Shown: positions 33,502-42,567 of the stretch, one piece after another
How positions within the stretch are numbered: position 1 is the stretch's first letter
Layout: the number at the start of each line of letters is the position of its first letter
Source: Streptomyces sp. CB02959
Lineage (GTDB): Bacteria; Actinomycetota; Actinomycetes; Streptomycetales; Streptomycetaceae
Assembly (NCBI RefSeq): GCF_002803155.1
Contig: NZ_NNBP01000007.1
Location: 25,535 to 89,534 of the forward strand
Direction of reading: 5' to 3'
Length of the DNA: 64,000 nt
The notes under the pieces: generated by a model
Database searches by the model: none
The model's input: only the letters and a program-made list of their open reading frames with translations
What the model was told of the DNA's origin: nothing
Position numbers and translations under genes: made by a program

Positions 33502-34695
33502 ATGCGTGAAATCAGCCGCCGGCACATAGTCGGGCTGGGCCTGGGAGCGGCTGCCGCGCTCTCCGTGACCGGCTGCTCGTTGTCCGGGGCGGGGGCCTCC
33601 GACACGGTCGGAACCCAGGTCGGAAGGGGCAAGCCGATCGGAGACGGCTCGACCGAGTTCACCGGGAAGCAGCCCCACCAGCCGCCCGCGCCGGAGAAGC
33701 TGGAGCCGGGCCAGAAGCCGCCGCAGTTCGTCGTCTTCTCCTGGGACGGCGCGGGCGAGGTGGGCAACGGCCTCTTCCCGCGGTTCCGCAAGCTCGCCGA
33801 GGACCACAACGCCTCGATGACGTTCTTCCTCTCCGGGCTGTACCTGCTGCCCGAATCGAAGAAGCGCATGTACCGCCCGCCGAACAACCGCGTGGGCGCC
33901 TCCGACATCGGCTACCTCAGCGACGACCACATCAGGGCGACGCTGAAGAACGTGCGCGCGGCGTGGCTGGAGGGCCACGAGATCGGCAGCCACTTCAACG
34001 GCCACTTCTGCGGCACCGGTCATGGCTCGGTCGCGCACTGGACCCCGGCCCAGTGGGACGACGAGATCGAGCAGGCGATGTCCTTCGTCACCAAGTGGCG
34101 GACCAACACCGGCTTCACCGACCTCGACCCGCTGCCCTTCGACTACAGCAAGGAACTGGTCGGCGGCCGCACGCCGTGCCTGCTCGGCCAGGACAACCTG
34201 CTGCCCACGGCACGCAAGCGCGGCTGGCGGTACGACGCCAGCTCGCCCGGCGGCCTCCAGATCTGGCCCGACAAGAAGCACGGCGTGTGGAACTTCCCGC
34301 TCCAGCAGATGCCGTTCCCCGGCCACTCCTTCGAGGTGCTCTCGATGGACTACAACATCCTGGCCAACCAGTCGAAGAACTCCACCAAGGCGCCGCCGGC
34401 CAACTACCCGGGCTGGCGCAAGCAGGCCGCGGAGGCGTACATCTCCGGCTTCCGCCGGGCCTACGAGACCAACCGCGCGCCGTTCTTCATCGGCAACCAC
34501 TTCGAGCAGTGGAACGGCGGCATTTACATGGACGCCGTCGAAGAGGCCTTCAAGCACATCGCCGACGACAAGCGCAAGGACGTCCGACTGGTCTCCTTCC
34601 GGCAGCTCTGCGACTGGCTGGACGCCCAGGACCCGCAGGTCCTCGCAGGTCTGCGCCGACTCGGGGTGGGTCAGCAGTTCACCGGACGCGGCTGA
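33502..34695 (+). CDS. lipoprotein polysaccharide deacetylase-like protein
   Basis: This protein of about 397 residues has a signal with twin arginines (REISRRHIVGLGLGAAAALS) and a lipobox LSVTGCS, so it is lipid-anchored and probably Tat-exported. The NodB-like domain has FVVFSWDGAGEVGNGLFPRF and EGHEIGSHFNGHFCGTGHGS (His-x3-His-like). It also has RRGWRYDASSPGG-like and NFPLQQMPFPGHSFEVLSMD blocks. Its homologues in streptomycetes are secreted deacetylases of unknown substrate. ATG at 33502 has GGGGACC upstream; an ATG at 33490 is possible. Confidence 0.87.
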   Translation: MREISRRHIVGLGLGAAAALSVTGCSLSGAGASDTVGTQVGRGKPIGDGSTEFTGKQPHQPPAPEKLEPGQKPPQFVVFSWDGAGEVGNGLFPRFRKLAEDHNASMTFFLSGLYLLPESKKRMYRPPNNRVGASDIGYLSDDHIRATLKNVRAAWLEGHEIGSHFNGHFCGTGHGSVAHWTPAQWDDEIEQAMSFVTKWRTNTGFTDLDPLPFDYSKELVGGRTPCLLGQDNLLPTARKRGWRYDASSPGGLQIWPDKKHGVWNFPLQQMPFPGHSFEVLSMDYNILANQSKNSTKAPPANYPGWRKQAAEAYISGFRRAYETNRAPFFIGNHFEQWNGGIYMDAVEEAFKHIADDKRKDVRLVSFRQLCDWLDAQDPQVLAGLRRLGVGQQFTGRG

Positions 34696-34728
34696 CGGAC
34701 CCGGGGCTGTCCGCACCGCTCCACCCGG

Positions 34729-37700
34729 TCACGGGCAGATCCGGCGGTACCGCACTCCGGCGGGTACCTGCTGTTCCCATTCGCGCTGGGTCATGGACCG
34801 GCCGGCGATCGCGCAGACTCGGTCGACGAGGGTGCGGGGGTCGTGGAACGCGGCGGTGTCCCACAGCCGCACCGTGGCGTCGTCACCGGTGGTGGCCAGG
34901 GTCTGCCCGTCCGGGCTGAAGACCACCGACCACACGATGCCGGTGTGGCCGGTGAGGGTGGCCAGCGCGCGGTGGGTCCGGACGTCCCACAGCCGCGCCG
35001 TAGAGTCTCTGCCGCTGCTCGCGAGGGTCTGCCCGTCCGGGCTGAAGGCCACCGACTGCACCGAACCGCTGTGACCGGTGAGAGTGGCCAGCGGATGATG
35101 GGTGCGGACGTCCCACAGCCGCACCGTGGCGTCCCAACTCCCGGTGGCCAGGGTCTTCCCGTCCGGACTGAAGACCATCGAGCTCACCATGCCGGTGTGG
35201 CCGGTGAGGGTGGCCAGCCGACGGTGGGTCCGCACGTCCCACAGCTGCACCGTCCGGTCGGAGCTGTCGCCGGCGGTGGCCACGATGCTTCCGTCCGGGC
35301 TGAAGTCGGCGCGTCCCAGCGAGCTGCTGAGGGTGGCCAGCGGACGGTGGGTCCGCACGTCCCACAGTCGCACCGTCCGATCGACGTAACTGCCGCTGGC
35401 CAGGGTCGCGCCGTCCGGACTGAACGCCACGGACTGCACCGAGCGGCTGTGGCCGGTGAGGGTGGCCAGCGGACGGTGGGTGCGGACGTCCCACAGCCGT
35501 ACCGTGGCGTCCCAACCACTGGTCGCCAGGGTCTTCCCATCAGGGCTGAAGGAGACCGCGCTGACCGCGTCGGTGTGGCCGGTGAGGGTGGCCAGCAGGC
35601 GGTGCGTCCGCACGTCCCACAGGCGCACCGTCCGGTCGTCGCTGCCGGTGGCGAGCGTCTTTCCGTCCGGGCTGAACGCCACGGACTGCACCGAGCGGCT
35701 GTGGCCGGTGAGGGTGGCCAGCGGACGGCTGGCCCGCATGTCCCACAGCCGCACCGTGGTGTCCGCACTGCCGGTGGCGAGGGTCGTGCCGTCCGGACTG
35801 AAGGCCACCGACAGCACCGAGTCGGTGTGGCCGGTGAGCATGACCAGCGCACGGTGGGTCCGCACGTCCCACAGCCACACCGTCCGATCGTCGCTGCCGG
35901 TGGCCAGGGTCTGCCCGTCCGGGCTGAAGGCCACCGACCACACCGAGCCGGTGTGTCCGGTGAGGGTGGCCAGCGCACGGTGGCTCCGGACGTCCCACAG
36001 CCGCGCCGTAAGGTCGCTCGCGCCGGTGGCGAGGGTGCTTCCGTCCGGGCTGAAGGCCACCGAGTCGACGGGGGCGGTGTGGCCGGTGAGCGTGGCCGAC
36101 TGCCGGTGGGTCCGCACGTCCCACAACCGCACCGTCCGGTCCGTGCTGCCGGCGGTGGCGAGCGTCCTTCCGTCCGGACTGAAGGCCACCGACAGCGCCG
36201 AGGATGCGGTGTGGCCGGTGAGGGTGGCCAGCAGACGGTGGGTTCGCATGTCCCACAGTCGGACCGTCCCCGAACTGCCGCCGGTGGCAACGGTGTTGCC
36301 GTCCGGGCTGAAGACCACGGGGCTCGACGAACCGGTGAGGGTGGCCAGGGGCCGGTGGGTCCGAATGTCCCACAGGCGCACCGCGCCGCGGTCACCGCTG
36401 CTGCCGGCCAGGGTCGCGCCGTCCGGGCTGAAGGCCACCGATCGCACCGACGGGCTGCTGCCGGTGAAGGTGGCCAGTGAGCGGCGGGCCCGGACGTCCC
36501 ACAGCCGCGCTGTGCTGTCCTCACTGCCGCTGGCCAGGGTGTTTCCCTCCGGGCTGAACGCCACGGACTGCACCGAGCGGCTGTGGCCGGTGAGGGTGGC
36601 GCGCAGGGGTGACGCGAGGGTGGCCAGGAGTCGGACGCGGGTGTCGGCGGTCGGGTGGATGCGTTGTGCGGCCAGGGCGAGGCGGGCGGCCTGGGCGGGG
36701 TCGGTGGTGGCCTGGAGTTGGCTTCGGGCGGTCAGTTGCTGGGCGGCGGCCAGCTCGCGCTGCTGATTTCCGGTGCGGGCGTTGAGCGAGGCGAGGACGG
36801 ACACGATGACGACGAGGGTGGTCAGGAGGGCGAAGCCGGCCAGGACGAGGCGGCGTCGGCGGGTGCGGCGGTGTTGGGCCTGGACGCTGGCGTCGACGAA
36901 TTCGGCTTCCTCGGCGGAGATCTCGGCCGCCCGCTCGCCGAGCCATCGCTCCGCGTCGTCGATCCGGCGCCGGTCGAGGGTGAGTTCGGCTGGTCGGCCC
37001 TGTTCCTGCCAGGCCCGCAGGGTGTGCCGGAGCGCCTCCTGCCAGCTGCGGAATTCGCGGTTGCGCTCGACCCAGTCCTGGAGCCGCGGCCAGCTCTCCA
37101 CCAGTGCCTGGTGCGCGAGTTCGGCCGTGTCCAGTCCCGTCGGGCGGTGGGTCACGACGACCAACCGGGTGCTGGCCAGCCGGTGGATCAACGACCAGTC
37201 GTGCTCGGAGAACTGCGTACGGTCGGCAACACGGCGCGTGTCGGGGCCGCGTTCCCCGGCGTCCAGGCGCTCGGCGGGCCGGACCAGCTGGATGAAGATC
37301 CGCTCCAGCGCCGCGTGCTCGGAGTCGTCCGCCCACTCCCACAGGGTGCGTTCCGCGTTGCCGACCAGCGCTCCCTCGACCCCGCCGAGCTCCTGGTAGG
37401 CGGTGGCGGTGAGCACGCCGCGGTCCTGCCGCGCCCACAGCTGGCTCAGGGCGTACTCCAACATGGGCAGTGCGGCCGCACCGTGCGGGGTGTCCTGCAG
37501 CAGTCGCTCGACCAGACCGTCGGCGAAGCGGACGCCCACGTGCCCCTCCAGCGGGCGGGTGATGGCCTCGCGCAGCTGATCCCGGGTCATCGGCGGCACC
37601 ACGACGTGGGTCGCCTCCCAGGCAGCGCGCAGGACCGGGAGCCGCTCGATCTGCGGCAGGAAGTCGATCCGGGCGACCACCACCGCCTGGGCCGGCCGGC

Positions 37701-38880
37701 TGCCGTCGGTTCGGCGCATCGTCAGGGCGCCCAGCATGGTGTCCAGCCTGCGGGCGGTCTCCGGCGCGTCCGCAAGCAGGGTCTCGAACTGGTCGACCAC
37801 GAGCAGGAGCCTGGAACGCCCTTCGTGCCGGGCCAAGGTCTGCTCAAGCGCGGTGCGCAACCCGTGTTCGTCCCCCAGCCGGCGGGCCAGGGCGGACCAG
37901 CGGTCGTGCCAGTCGGCCTTCCGCGTGTCGCCGTCGCCCGCGGATGCCAGCGCCCAGGCGAGCAGCTCCTGCGCGGTCAGTCGCAGCCCGTGGGGCAGAC
38001 GAGCGATCAGGTAGGTGCCGTGGTCGACATGTGCCAGCAGGCCGGCGCCGGTCAGCGAGGACTTGCCGACACCCGAGGCGCCCAACACCGGGAGTACCGG
38101 GACGTGTTGCTCCGCGAGGAGTTCGAGCAGCCGGCGTGTTTCGTGGGCACGCCCGTGGAACACCGCACTGTCGTGCTCGGTGAACGGCCACAGCTCGCGA
38201 AAGGGACTGTCGGCGAGCAGCCGCGAGCGCAACTGCGGCCATTCACGAGCGAGCGACTCCACGGTCAGCGCGTAGCCGGTCCGGCGCCGCTGGTCCCCTT
38301 CGACGGCGACGACGACACCGACCACACCCTCGTACTGCTCGTCCCACACGGGTGCCCCGCTGAAGCCGCCGGCCAGCGGGAAACCCGCCCGTTCGTCGCA
38401 GGTCAGCTGCCACCAGCCGGTTCCCTCGCGGCCCTCGATGGTGCCGCGGGTCCAGATCCCGGCGTCCTTGCTGCCGCCCGGCCCCGGATACCTCGGGAAG
38501 CCGAACGCCCGCCAGCGGTGCCCGGCAAGGTCGTCCGATTCCACGATCCGCAACGGAACCGCGTCCGCCGGCGGCTGATCGCCCAACCGCAGCACGGCGA
38601 CGTCACCGCTGTTGTCGGCGGCGACCGGCACGCTGAAGTGCACCGTGGCCGTCGCCACGGGACGGCCGGGCAGCAGCGGGAAGTCGACAGTCACGGGGAA
38701 GCCGGCGGGCAGCGGCTGGTCGTCCGGGAGGCCCGCGAGGGTGGAGACGACATGCGAGCAGGTGAGCAGGGACCGACCGGAGATCAGGAAGGCGACCCCG
38801 ACCGGACGCTCCCCGTCAAGTACGCGTGCGGTCCCGCGCTCCCAGGCCAGGCTGCTCGGCCTGCCCGCCGGCCGACTCAC
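34729..38880 (-). CDS. trypsin-like / STAND NTPase / transmembrane / WD40 protein
   Basis: This is a 1383-residue multidomain protein. Residues 10-225 form a trypsin-like domain with the triad in LLTCSHVV (His), NSGDVAVLRL (Asp) and GGFSGAPVWDEQYEGVVGVV (Ser). Residues 235-640 form a STAND NTPase with P-loop GASGVGKSSLTGAG (about 268) and Walker B LLLVVDQFETLL (about 360). A transmembrane helix lies at about 670-690 (LVLAGFALLTTLVVIVSVLA). Fourteen WD40 repeats follow from about 757 to 1350, enough for two seven-blade propellers, with ATLTGHT..V.SVAFSPDG units. The start GTG overlaps the stop of the upstream 27-residue ORF in GTGA. The architecture matches predicted conflict or programmed-death sensors. 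Confidence 0.93.
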   Translation of the reverse strand: MSRPAGRPSSLAWERGTARVLDGERPVGVAFLISGRSLLTCSHVVSTLAGLPDDQPLPAGFPVTVDFPLLPGRPVATATVHFSVPVAADNSGDVAVLRLGDQPPADAVPLRIVESDDLAGHRWRAFGFPRYPGPGGSKDAGIWTRGTIEGREGTGWWQLTCDERAGFPLAGGFSGAPVWDEQYEGVVGVVVAVEGDQRRRTGYALTVESLAREWPQLRSRLLADSPFRELWPFTEHDSAVFHGRAHETRRLLELLAEQHVPVLPVLGASGVGKSSLTGAGLLAHVDHGTYLIARLPHGLRLTAQELLAWALASAGDGDTRKADWHDRWSALARRLGDEHGLRTALEQTLARHEGRSRLLLVVDQFETLLADAPETARRLDTMLGALTMRRTDGSRPAQAVVVARIDFLPQIERLPVLRAAWEATHVVVPPMTRDQLREAITRPLEGHVGVRFADGLVERLLQDTPHGAAALPMLEYALSQLWARQDRGVLTATAYQELGGVEGALVGNAERTLWEWADDSEHAALERIFIQLVRPAERLDAGERGPDTRRVADRTQFSEHDWSLIHRLASTRLVVVTHRPTGLDTAELAHQALVESWPRLQDWVERNREFRSWQEALRHTLRAWQEQGRPAELTLDRRRIDDAERWLGERAAEISAEEAEFVDASVQAQHRRTRRRRLVLAGFALLTTLVVIVSVLASLNARTGNQQRELAAAQQLTARSQLQATTDPAQAARLALAAQRIHPTADTRVRLLATLASPLRATLTGHSRSVQSVAFSPEGNTLASGSEDSTARLWDVRARRSLATFTGSSPSVRSVAFSPDGATLAGSSGDRGAVRLWDIRTHRPLATLTGSSSPVVFSPDGNTVATGGSSGTVRLWDMRTHRLLATLTGHTASSALSVAFSPDGRTLATAGSTDRTVRLWDVRTHRQSATLTGHTAPVDSVAFSPDGSTLATGASDLTARLWDVRSHRALATLTGHTGSVWSVAFSPDGQTLATGSDDRTVWLWDVRTHRALVMLTGHTDSVLSVAFSPDGTTLATGSADTTVRLWDMRASRPLATLTGHSRSVQSVAFSPDGKTLATGSDDRTVRLWDVRTHRLLATLTGHTDAVSAVSFSPDGKTLATSGWDATVRLWDVRTHRPLATLTGHSRSVQSVAFSPDGATLASGSYVDRTVRLWDVRTHRPLATLSSSLGRADFSPDGSIVATAGDSSDRTVQLWDVRTHRRLATLTGHTGMVSSMVFSPDGKTLATGSWDATVRLWDVRTHHPLATLTGHSGSVQSVAFSPDGQTLASSGRDSTARLWDVRTHRALATLTGHTGIVWSVVFSPDGQTLATTGDDATVRLWDTAAFHDPRTLVDRVCAIAGRSMTQREWEQQVPAGVRYRRICP

Positions 38881-38960
38881 TCGTCGCCCTCGTGGCGATT
38901 CCACTCGGGCAGTCCCACGACGAACGACTCACCGTTCTCGAACGGCACACGTAGGTACAC
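38877..38960 (-). CDS. 27-residue ORF translationally coupled to STAND protein
   Basis: GTG at 38960 follows AAGGAGGGCATCGCGC. It encodes VYLRVPFENGESFVVGLPEW and ends NRHEGDE, with its stop overlapping the GTG of the large gene in GTGA. The first residues resemble the N-terminus of small trypsin-co-occurring proteins often encoded next to such STAND proteins (inference from memory of that family). It could be a truncated version or a coupling leader. Confidence 0.6.
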   Translation of the reverse strand: MYLRVPFENGESFVVGLPEWNRHEGDE

Positions 38961-39109
38961 GCGCGATGCCCTCCTTGATCAACCGTCAAGTCAGTGCAAC
39001 TGCAGATAAGTTGATCGAATCTGCACGTGTGGTCATTTTAGCCTCGATGTTTCATGACCGACCGTCGGTTTCCCCGACGCGTGGACGTCCACTCCAACTC
39101 CAACTCCGG

Positions 39110-39478
39110 CTACTCCTCTGCCTCTGCCTCTGCCTGTGCCTCCGCCTCTGCCCGGAGCTTCTCCACCCGCGCACTCGGGTCATACTCCGGTCCAACGCCC
39201 TCGATCAGTACTGCGTCCCCCTCGGTGTGGTCGGTCCGCAGCCGCAGTATCTGCTGGTACGCGGGGGAGTCATACCAGGCACGGGCCTCGGCCAGGTCGG
39301 GGAACTCGATCAGCACCATGCTGCCCGGCCAGGCTCCCTCCACCACCTCGGCCGGCGGGCCGTGGATGACGAAGCGCCCGTGGAAGGGGTCGAGGGTGGC
39401 CTGGATACGCTCCAAGTACTCCAGGACATCGGGGTGATGGCGATGGTTGTACAGATGCGCGAAGCCATAAGCAGACAT
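39110..39478 (-). CDS. DUF1330 family protein
   Basis: This 122-residue ferredoxin-like fold protein contains FHGRFVIHGPPAEVVEG, then SMVLIEFPDLAEARAWYDSP and YQQILRLRTDHTEGDAVLIE, typical of DUF1330 (dimeric alpha/beta barrel). The function is unknown. ATG at 39478 has GGAGGAACCC upstream. The C-terminus is a low-complexity AEAEAQAEAEAEE tail made by a hexanucleotide expansion (39111-39150). It should be cytoplasmic. Confidence 0.87.
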   Translation of the reverse strand: MSAYGFAHLYNHRHHPDVLEYLERIQATLDPFHGRFVIHGPPAEVVEGAWPGSMVLIEFPDLAEARAWYDSPAYQQILRLRTDHTEGDAVLIEGVGPEYDPSARVEKLRAEAEAQAEAEAEE

Positions 39479-39679
39479 GTTGGGTTCCTCCACCGGCTCG
39501 TCCGAGTCCCCGTATGGGACGACGAACCGAACGTAGAGGTGAGCGTCCGCGCAGGCGATTCCCTGCGAGGTAATCGCCACAGCCGCGGGTGTGATGTGCC
39601 GGCAGCGGCGCTCGTAAGTCCGCGGCCCATCGACACGAAGCGCCGCAGCGCCCCGCCCTCCGTCACCGGTCCGCGATTC

Positions 39680-39840
39680 AAGCGTCAACACCACGCCCGC
39701 GGTCACGCGGGTGTTGCCGCAACACCTCCACCGGCAGTGCGGCCCTGAGCTGCGCGTTCGGAGTGTTGCGGGATGCCGGGCGACGCCGCAACGGGTACCG
39801 GGTGTTGCCGGTTTGCCGGTTGCCTGGCGCAACGGGTTCA
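39680..39840. promoter_or_regulatory. cluster of GTTGC/GCAAC half-sites
   Basis: The gap 39479-39977 has no recognised gene, but it holds GGTGTTGCCGCAACACC (39710-39726, perfect dyad with one central base). GTGTTGCGG, CCGCAACGGG, GGTGTTGCCGG and GGTTGCCTGGCGCAACGG follow within 110 bases. It may be an operator array for the XRE-REC gene at 39978. Confidence 0.4.
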
Positions 39841-39977
39841 CCTGGCGCCATTGTGTGGCGCATGGCAAGGCGGGTCCATCCGGGGCGCGCCGTTCCGACC
39901 GCTCTGTGGCGGGTGAAGGAGGGCAGGTGCGATGGATCGTTCGCTTGTGTCGGTGTGGGTGAAGGGCGGAAGCATCC

Positions 39978-41075
39978 GTGGGTGAGCTGCGCCCCCTCGG
40001 GCAGAGCCTGACACCGGAGTCCCGTGCGTTGGCGATGGCGCTGCGGGAGGTCTTCGAGGGCATGGAAGTCTCGGTACGCCGCTACGCGGCCCGGCGGGTG
40101 CGGGACGCCGGCACCTTCTCCCGCTACCTCAGCGGCACCCGCGTACCGCCGTGGGAGGTAGTGATGGATCTCTTCACCGACGTCGCCGAGCACCGCGGTT
40201 TGGCCGCCACCCCGGACGCCATCGAACTGGTGCGGCGCCTGCACCGGGAAGCGGTCGAAACCAGCACCTCACCCCGCCACGCGGTCGAAGTCCTCGAACA
40301 GCAACTCGCCGAAGCCGACCGCGTCTCACGCCGCTCAACCGCCCACGGTGACGCACTGGGTGACGCCCTGCTGGACCGCAAGCACCGCATCGCCGACCTG
40401 GAAGTTCGGCTGAACCAGTTGGAAGCCGAATGGAACGCGGAACGGGAACGGGCCGAGCGCCTGGCCGCGGCCAGCTCCGACGTCACCGAGCTGCTGCACG
40501 AACGCGATCAGCTGCGGCACGAAGTGACCCGCCTGTCGGCCCGGTTGCACGAGGTGCAGAAGCGGCGCGAGGAGGCCGAACAACGCTGCGACCTGTTGGA
40601 ACGGCAGTTGGAGGCGGTCGAGCAGGTGCAGAAGACCGCCGTCGCCGTGCCCCCCGTGGTGCCCCGGGCCATGCCCAAGGTCCTCATCGTGGACGATCAG
40701 CCGGACAACCTGCTGGCCATGACCGCCGTCCTGTCCACCCTCGACCAGGAACTGGTCGCGGTCTCCTCCGGCCGCGAAGCCCTCAAGGCCCTTCTCGACC
40801 ACGACGACTTCGCCGTGATCATCATGGACGTCCAGATGCCGGACATGGACGGCTACGAAACCGCCGCCCACATCAAACGACGCCCCCGCACCCACGACGT
40901 GCCCATCATCTTCCTCACCGCCATGGGCACCGACCCCGAACACTCCGCCCGCGGCTATGCCGCCGGTGCGGTCGACTACATCGGCAAGCCCTTCGACCCC
41001 TGGGTCCTGCGGGCCAAAGTCGCCGTCTTCACCGGCATCTACCTCGAACAACGGCGCCTGGCCGGGGACCAGTAG
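39978..41075 (+). CDS. XRE-like domain / coiled coil / receiver domain protein
   Basis: This is a 365-residue protein. Residues 10-75 form a streptomycete XRE-like domain (ALREVFEGMEVSVRRYAARR, then AGTFSRYLSGTRVPPWEVVM). Residues 100-215 form a long coiled coil (LLDRKHRIADLEVRLNQLEA, then REEAEQRCDLLERQLEAVEQ). Residues 235-355 form an intact receiver domain: VLIVDDQPDNLLAM, the phosphorylatable Asp in FAVIIMDVQMPDMDGYETA, PIIFLTAMG and the Lys in DYIGKPFDPWVL. It starts at GTG. No histidine kinase is adjacent, so it is an orphan regulator or scaffold. Confidence 0.9.
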   Translation: MGELRPLGQSLTPESRALAMALREVFEGMEVSVRRYAARRVRDAGTFSRYLSGTRVPPWEVVMDLFTDVAEHRGLAATPDAIELVRRLHREAVETSTSPRHAVEVLEQQLAEADRVSRRSTAHGDALGDALLDRKHRIADLEVRLNQLEAEWNAERERAERLAAASSDVTELLHERDQLRHEVTRLSARLHEVQKRREEAEQRCDLLERQLEAVEQVQKTAVAVPPVVPRAMPKVLIVDDQPDNLLAMTAVLSTLDQELVAVSSGREALKALLDHDDFAVIIMDVQMPDMDGYETAAHIKRRPRTHDVPIIFLTAMGTDPEHSARGYAAGAVDYIGKPFDPWVLRAKVAVFTGIYLEQRRLAGDQ

Positions 41076-41177
41076 CGGCCAACCGCGCACCGCGGGAAAA
41101 CCTCACCGACACCCGCACGCCCTCGCCGCCGGGGTACCCGGGCAGCGGCCTCGACGAGCCGCCGCCGGGCAGCAACG

Positions 41178-41214
41178 AGCCCCGGTGCCCAGCCAGAGGC
41201 TCGGCACCGGGGCT
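41178..41214. terminator. bidirectional terminator
   Basis: AGCCCCGGTGCC pairs with GGCACCGGGGCT (12 bases, perfect) across a 13-base loop. It lies between convergent genes. A nearly identical hairpin occurs at 57597. Confidence 0.75.
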
Positions 41215-41222
41215 GCCTGTCC

Positions 41223-41576
41223 CTACTTCTGGAAGGCGCCGTTGTTGCAACCCATGTCGGAGCCCAGCTTGGTCTGCTGCGCACCAGCGGAGCCCTCGCC
41301 GTTGAGTGCGTTCCCCAGCGCGCCGTCGAGGGCACCGACCGCACCGAGGATGTCGATGTTCAGGTCGTGCGACCGGCACTGGGTGGTCTGGGTGATGCCG
41401 AAGAGCGCATCCTTGCCACCTCTCATGCCACCCCTCATTCCGCCGTCCTCCTCTTCGCTGGAGAAGGAGTTCGTCCCGCCCTTGCTCCCGCCGTGGGCGA
41501 CTGCGGTGCCGGCGCCGAGGAAGCCAACGCTGCCCAGTACGGCGATCACAACGGCGGCCTTACGAAGCTTGCGCAT
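41223..41576 (-). CDS. small secreted protein
   Basis: This 117-residue protein has a signal peptide (KAAVVIAVLGSVGFLGAGTA, cleavage near AVAHG). The mature part has a Gly-rich stretch with MRGGMRGG, then QTTQCRSHDLNIDILGAVGA, ALGNALNGEGSAGAQQTKLG and SDMGCNNGAF. The two cysteines probably form a disulfide. Close relatives are common and abundant in streptomycetes but have no known function. I am confident it is a real gene from its signal peptide and conserved C-terminus. Confidence 0.87.
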   Translation of the reverse strand: MRKLRKAAVVIAVLGSVGFLGAGTAVAHGGSKGGTNSFSSEEEDGGMRGGMRGGKDALFGITQTTQCRSHDLNIDILGAVGALDGALGNALNGEGSAGAQQTKLGSDMGCNNGAFQK

Positions 41577-42061
41577 TTCATCTCCGGATAGGTCGAACGG
41601 AAGCGATCAGTAGGCGATCGACTTCGTACGGCTATGAAAACTAATGCGGAATACGCCCCAACTCCTCAGTGACACGCTGAATTTCGCGACTTCCGCAACC
41701 CGGATCCGCCCCGCTTATCGGATAACCCGTACCCTTGCCGGTCTCCGGGCTGTCGGCGGCAGTACCTGCAACGAGGCGAGAGACCGGCCGCCCGCCAGGA
41801 GTATCGAATTCCAGGACTCGCTGAGCTCGACTGTCGGCACCGCGAGATGTTCATGCGAGATTCCGGCCGAAATTCGATGAGCCGGCGTACGGGCCGATTC
41901 ACCAGGACCGAATTTCCAAATAGCGTGACTGCCACCGCAACTCGATATCGATCGAGCCTCAACTCCTCATAGGAATCGGCCGCACACCAAAGGCACCAGC
42001 ACCACGCCAGTCGGTCACCTGTCGAGGGCTGTCGGTCGGCTGTCGGTGGCTCGTCGGCGGT
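41577..42061. other. intergenic, lower G+C, nothing recognised
   Basis: The stretch 41580-41990 is visibly lower in G+C than its surroundings and has no frame with normal codon bias. It may be acquired DNA or a decayed gene. Confidence 0.4.
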
Positions 42062-42442
42062 GCCTGGCACCTTGGGCGGCTCGCCCTCAAGGCGGCCGGT
42101 CTGATGGACGAGTTCCATGCCATCGTCCTGGAAGGCCGCCAGGCAATCCGGGGCCTCGACCGGGACGGGCGCGTGCTGCTGGACAAGCCCGACGAGGGCA
42201 CGGGCGGACGCCCCGAGGTGCAGCGCGGCGAACTGCGGCAGATCCTGCTCGGCGCACTCCCGGCCGGCGCCGTCCGTTGGGAGCGGAAGGCCGGCAGCAC
42301 CCGCACGCTCGGCGAGGGCCGCCACGAGGTGACGTTCACCGACGGCGGCACCGTCGTCACCAACCTGCTGGTCGGCGCGGACGGCGCGTGGTCAAAGGCC
42401 GTTTCGTCCGCGTTCCACGACTGCCCGCCCACCTCCGCCTGA
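42062..42442 (+). pseudogene. FAD-dependent monooxygenase, internal relic
   Basis: The frame LGRLALKAAGLMDEFHAIVL continues through RGLDRDGRVLLDKP, RPEVQRGELRQILLGALPAG and VVTNLLVGADGAWSK. These are the middle of a TetX-like FAD monooxygenase. The N-terminal GxGxxG part and everything after GADGAWS are missing. A start codon at 42104 exists but would give no working enzyme. Confidence 0.72.
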
Positions 42443-42567
42443 GCGGCCGGCCCTGCTGCGCAACGCCTCCGCCCACCGTGGCCAACCGAGGCCCTGCCGG
42501 GTGGAATACGCGACGTCGCAGGCCGCAGTTCCGCCGGCCGTTCAGGTCGTATGGGAGTGCCTCGTCG

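Noticed and set aside
41644..41880. Small plus-strand ORF in the low-G+C gap
   Set aside because: No ribosome-binding site, no codon bias, no recognisable motif.
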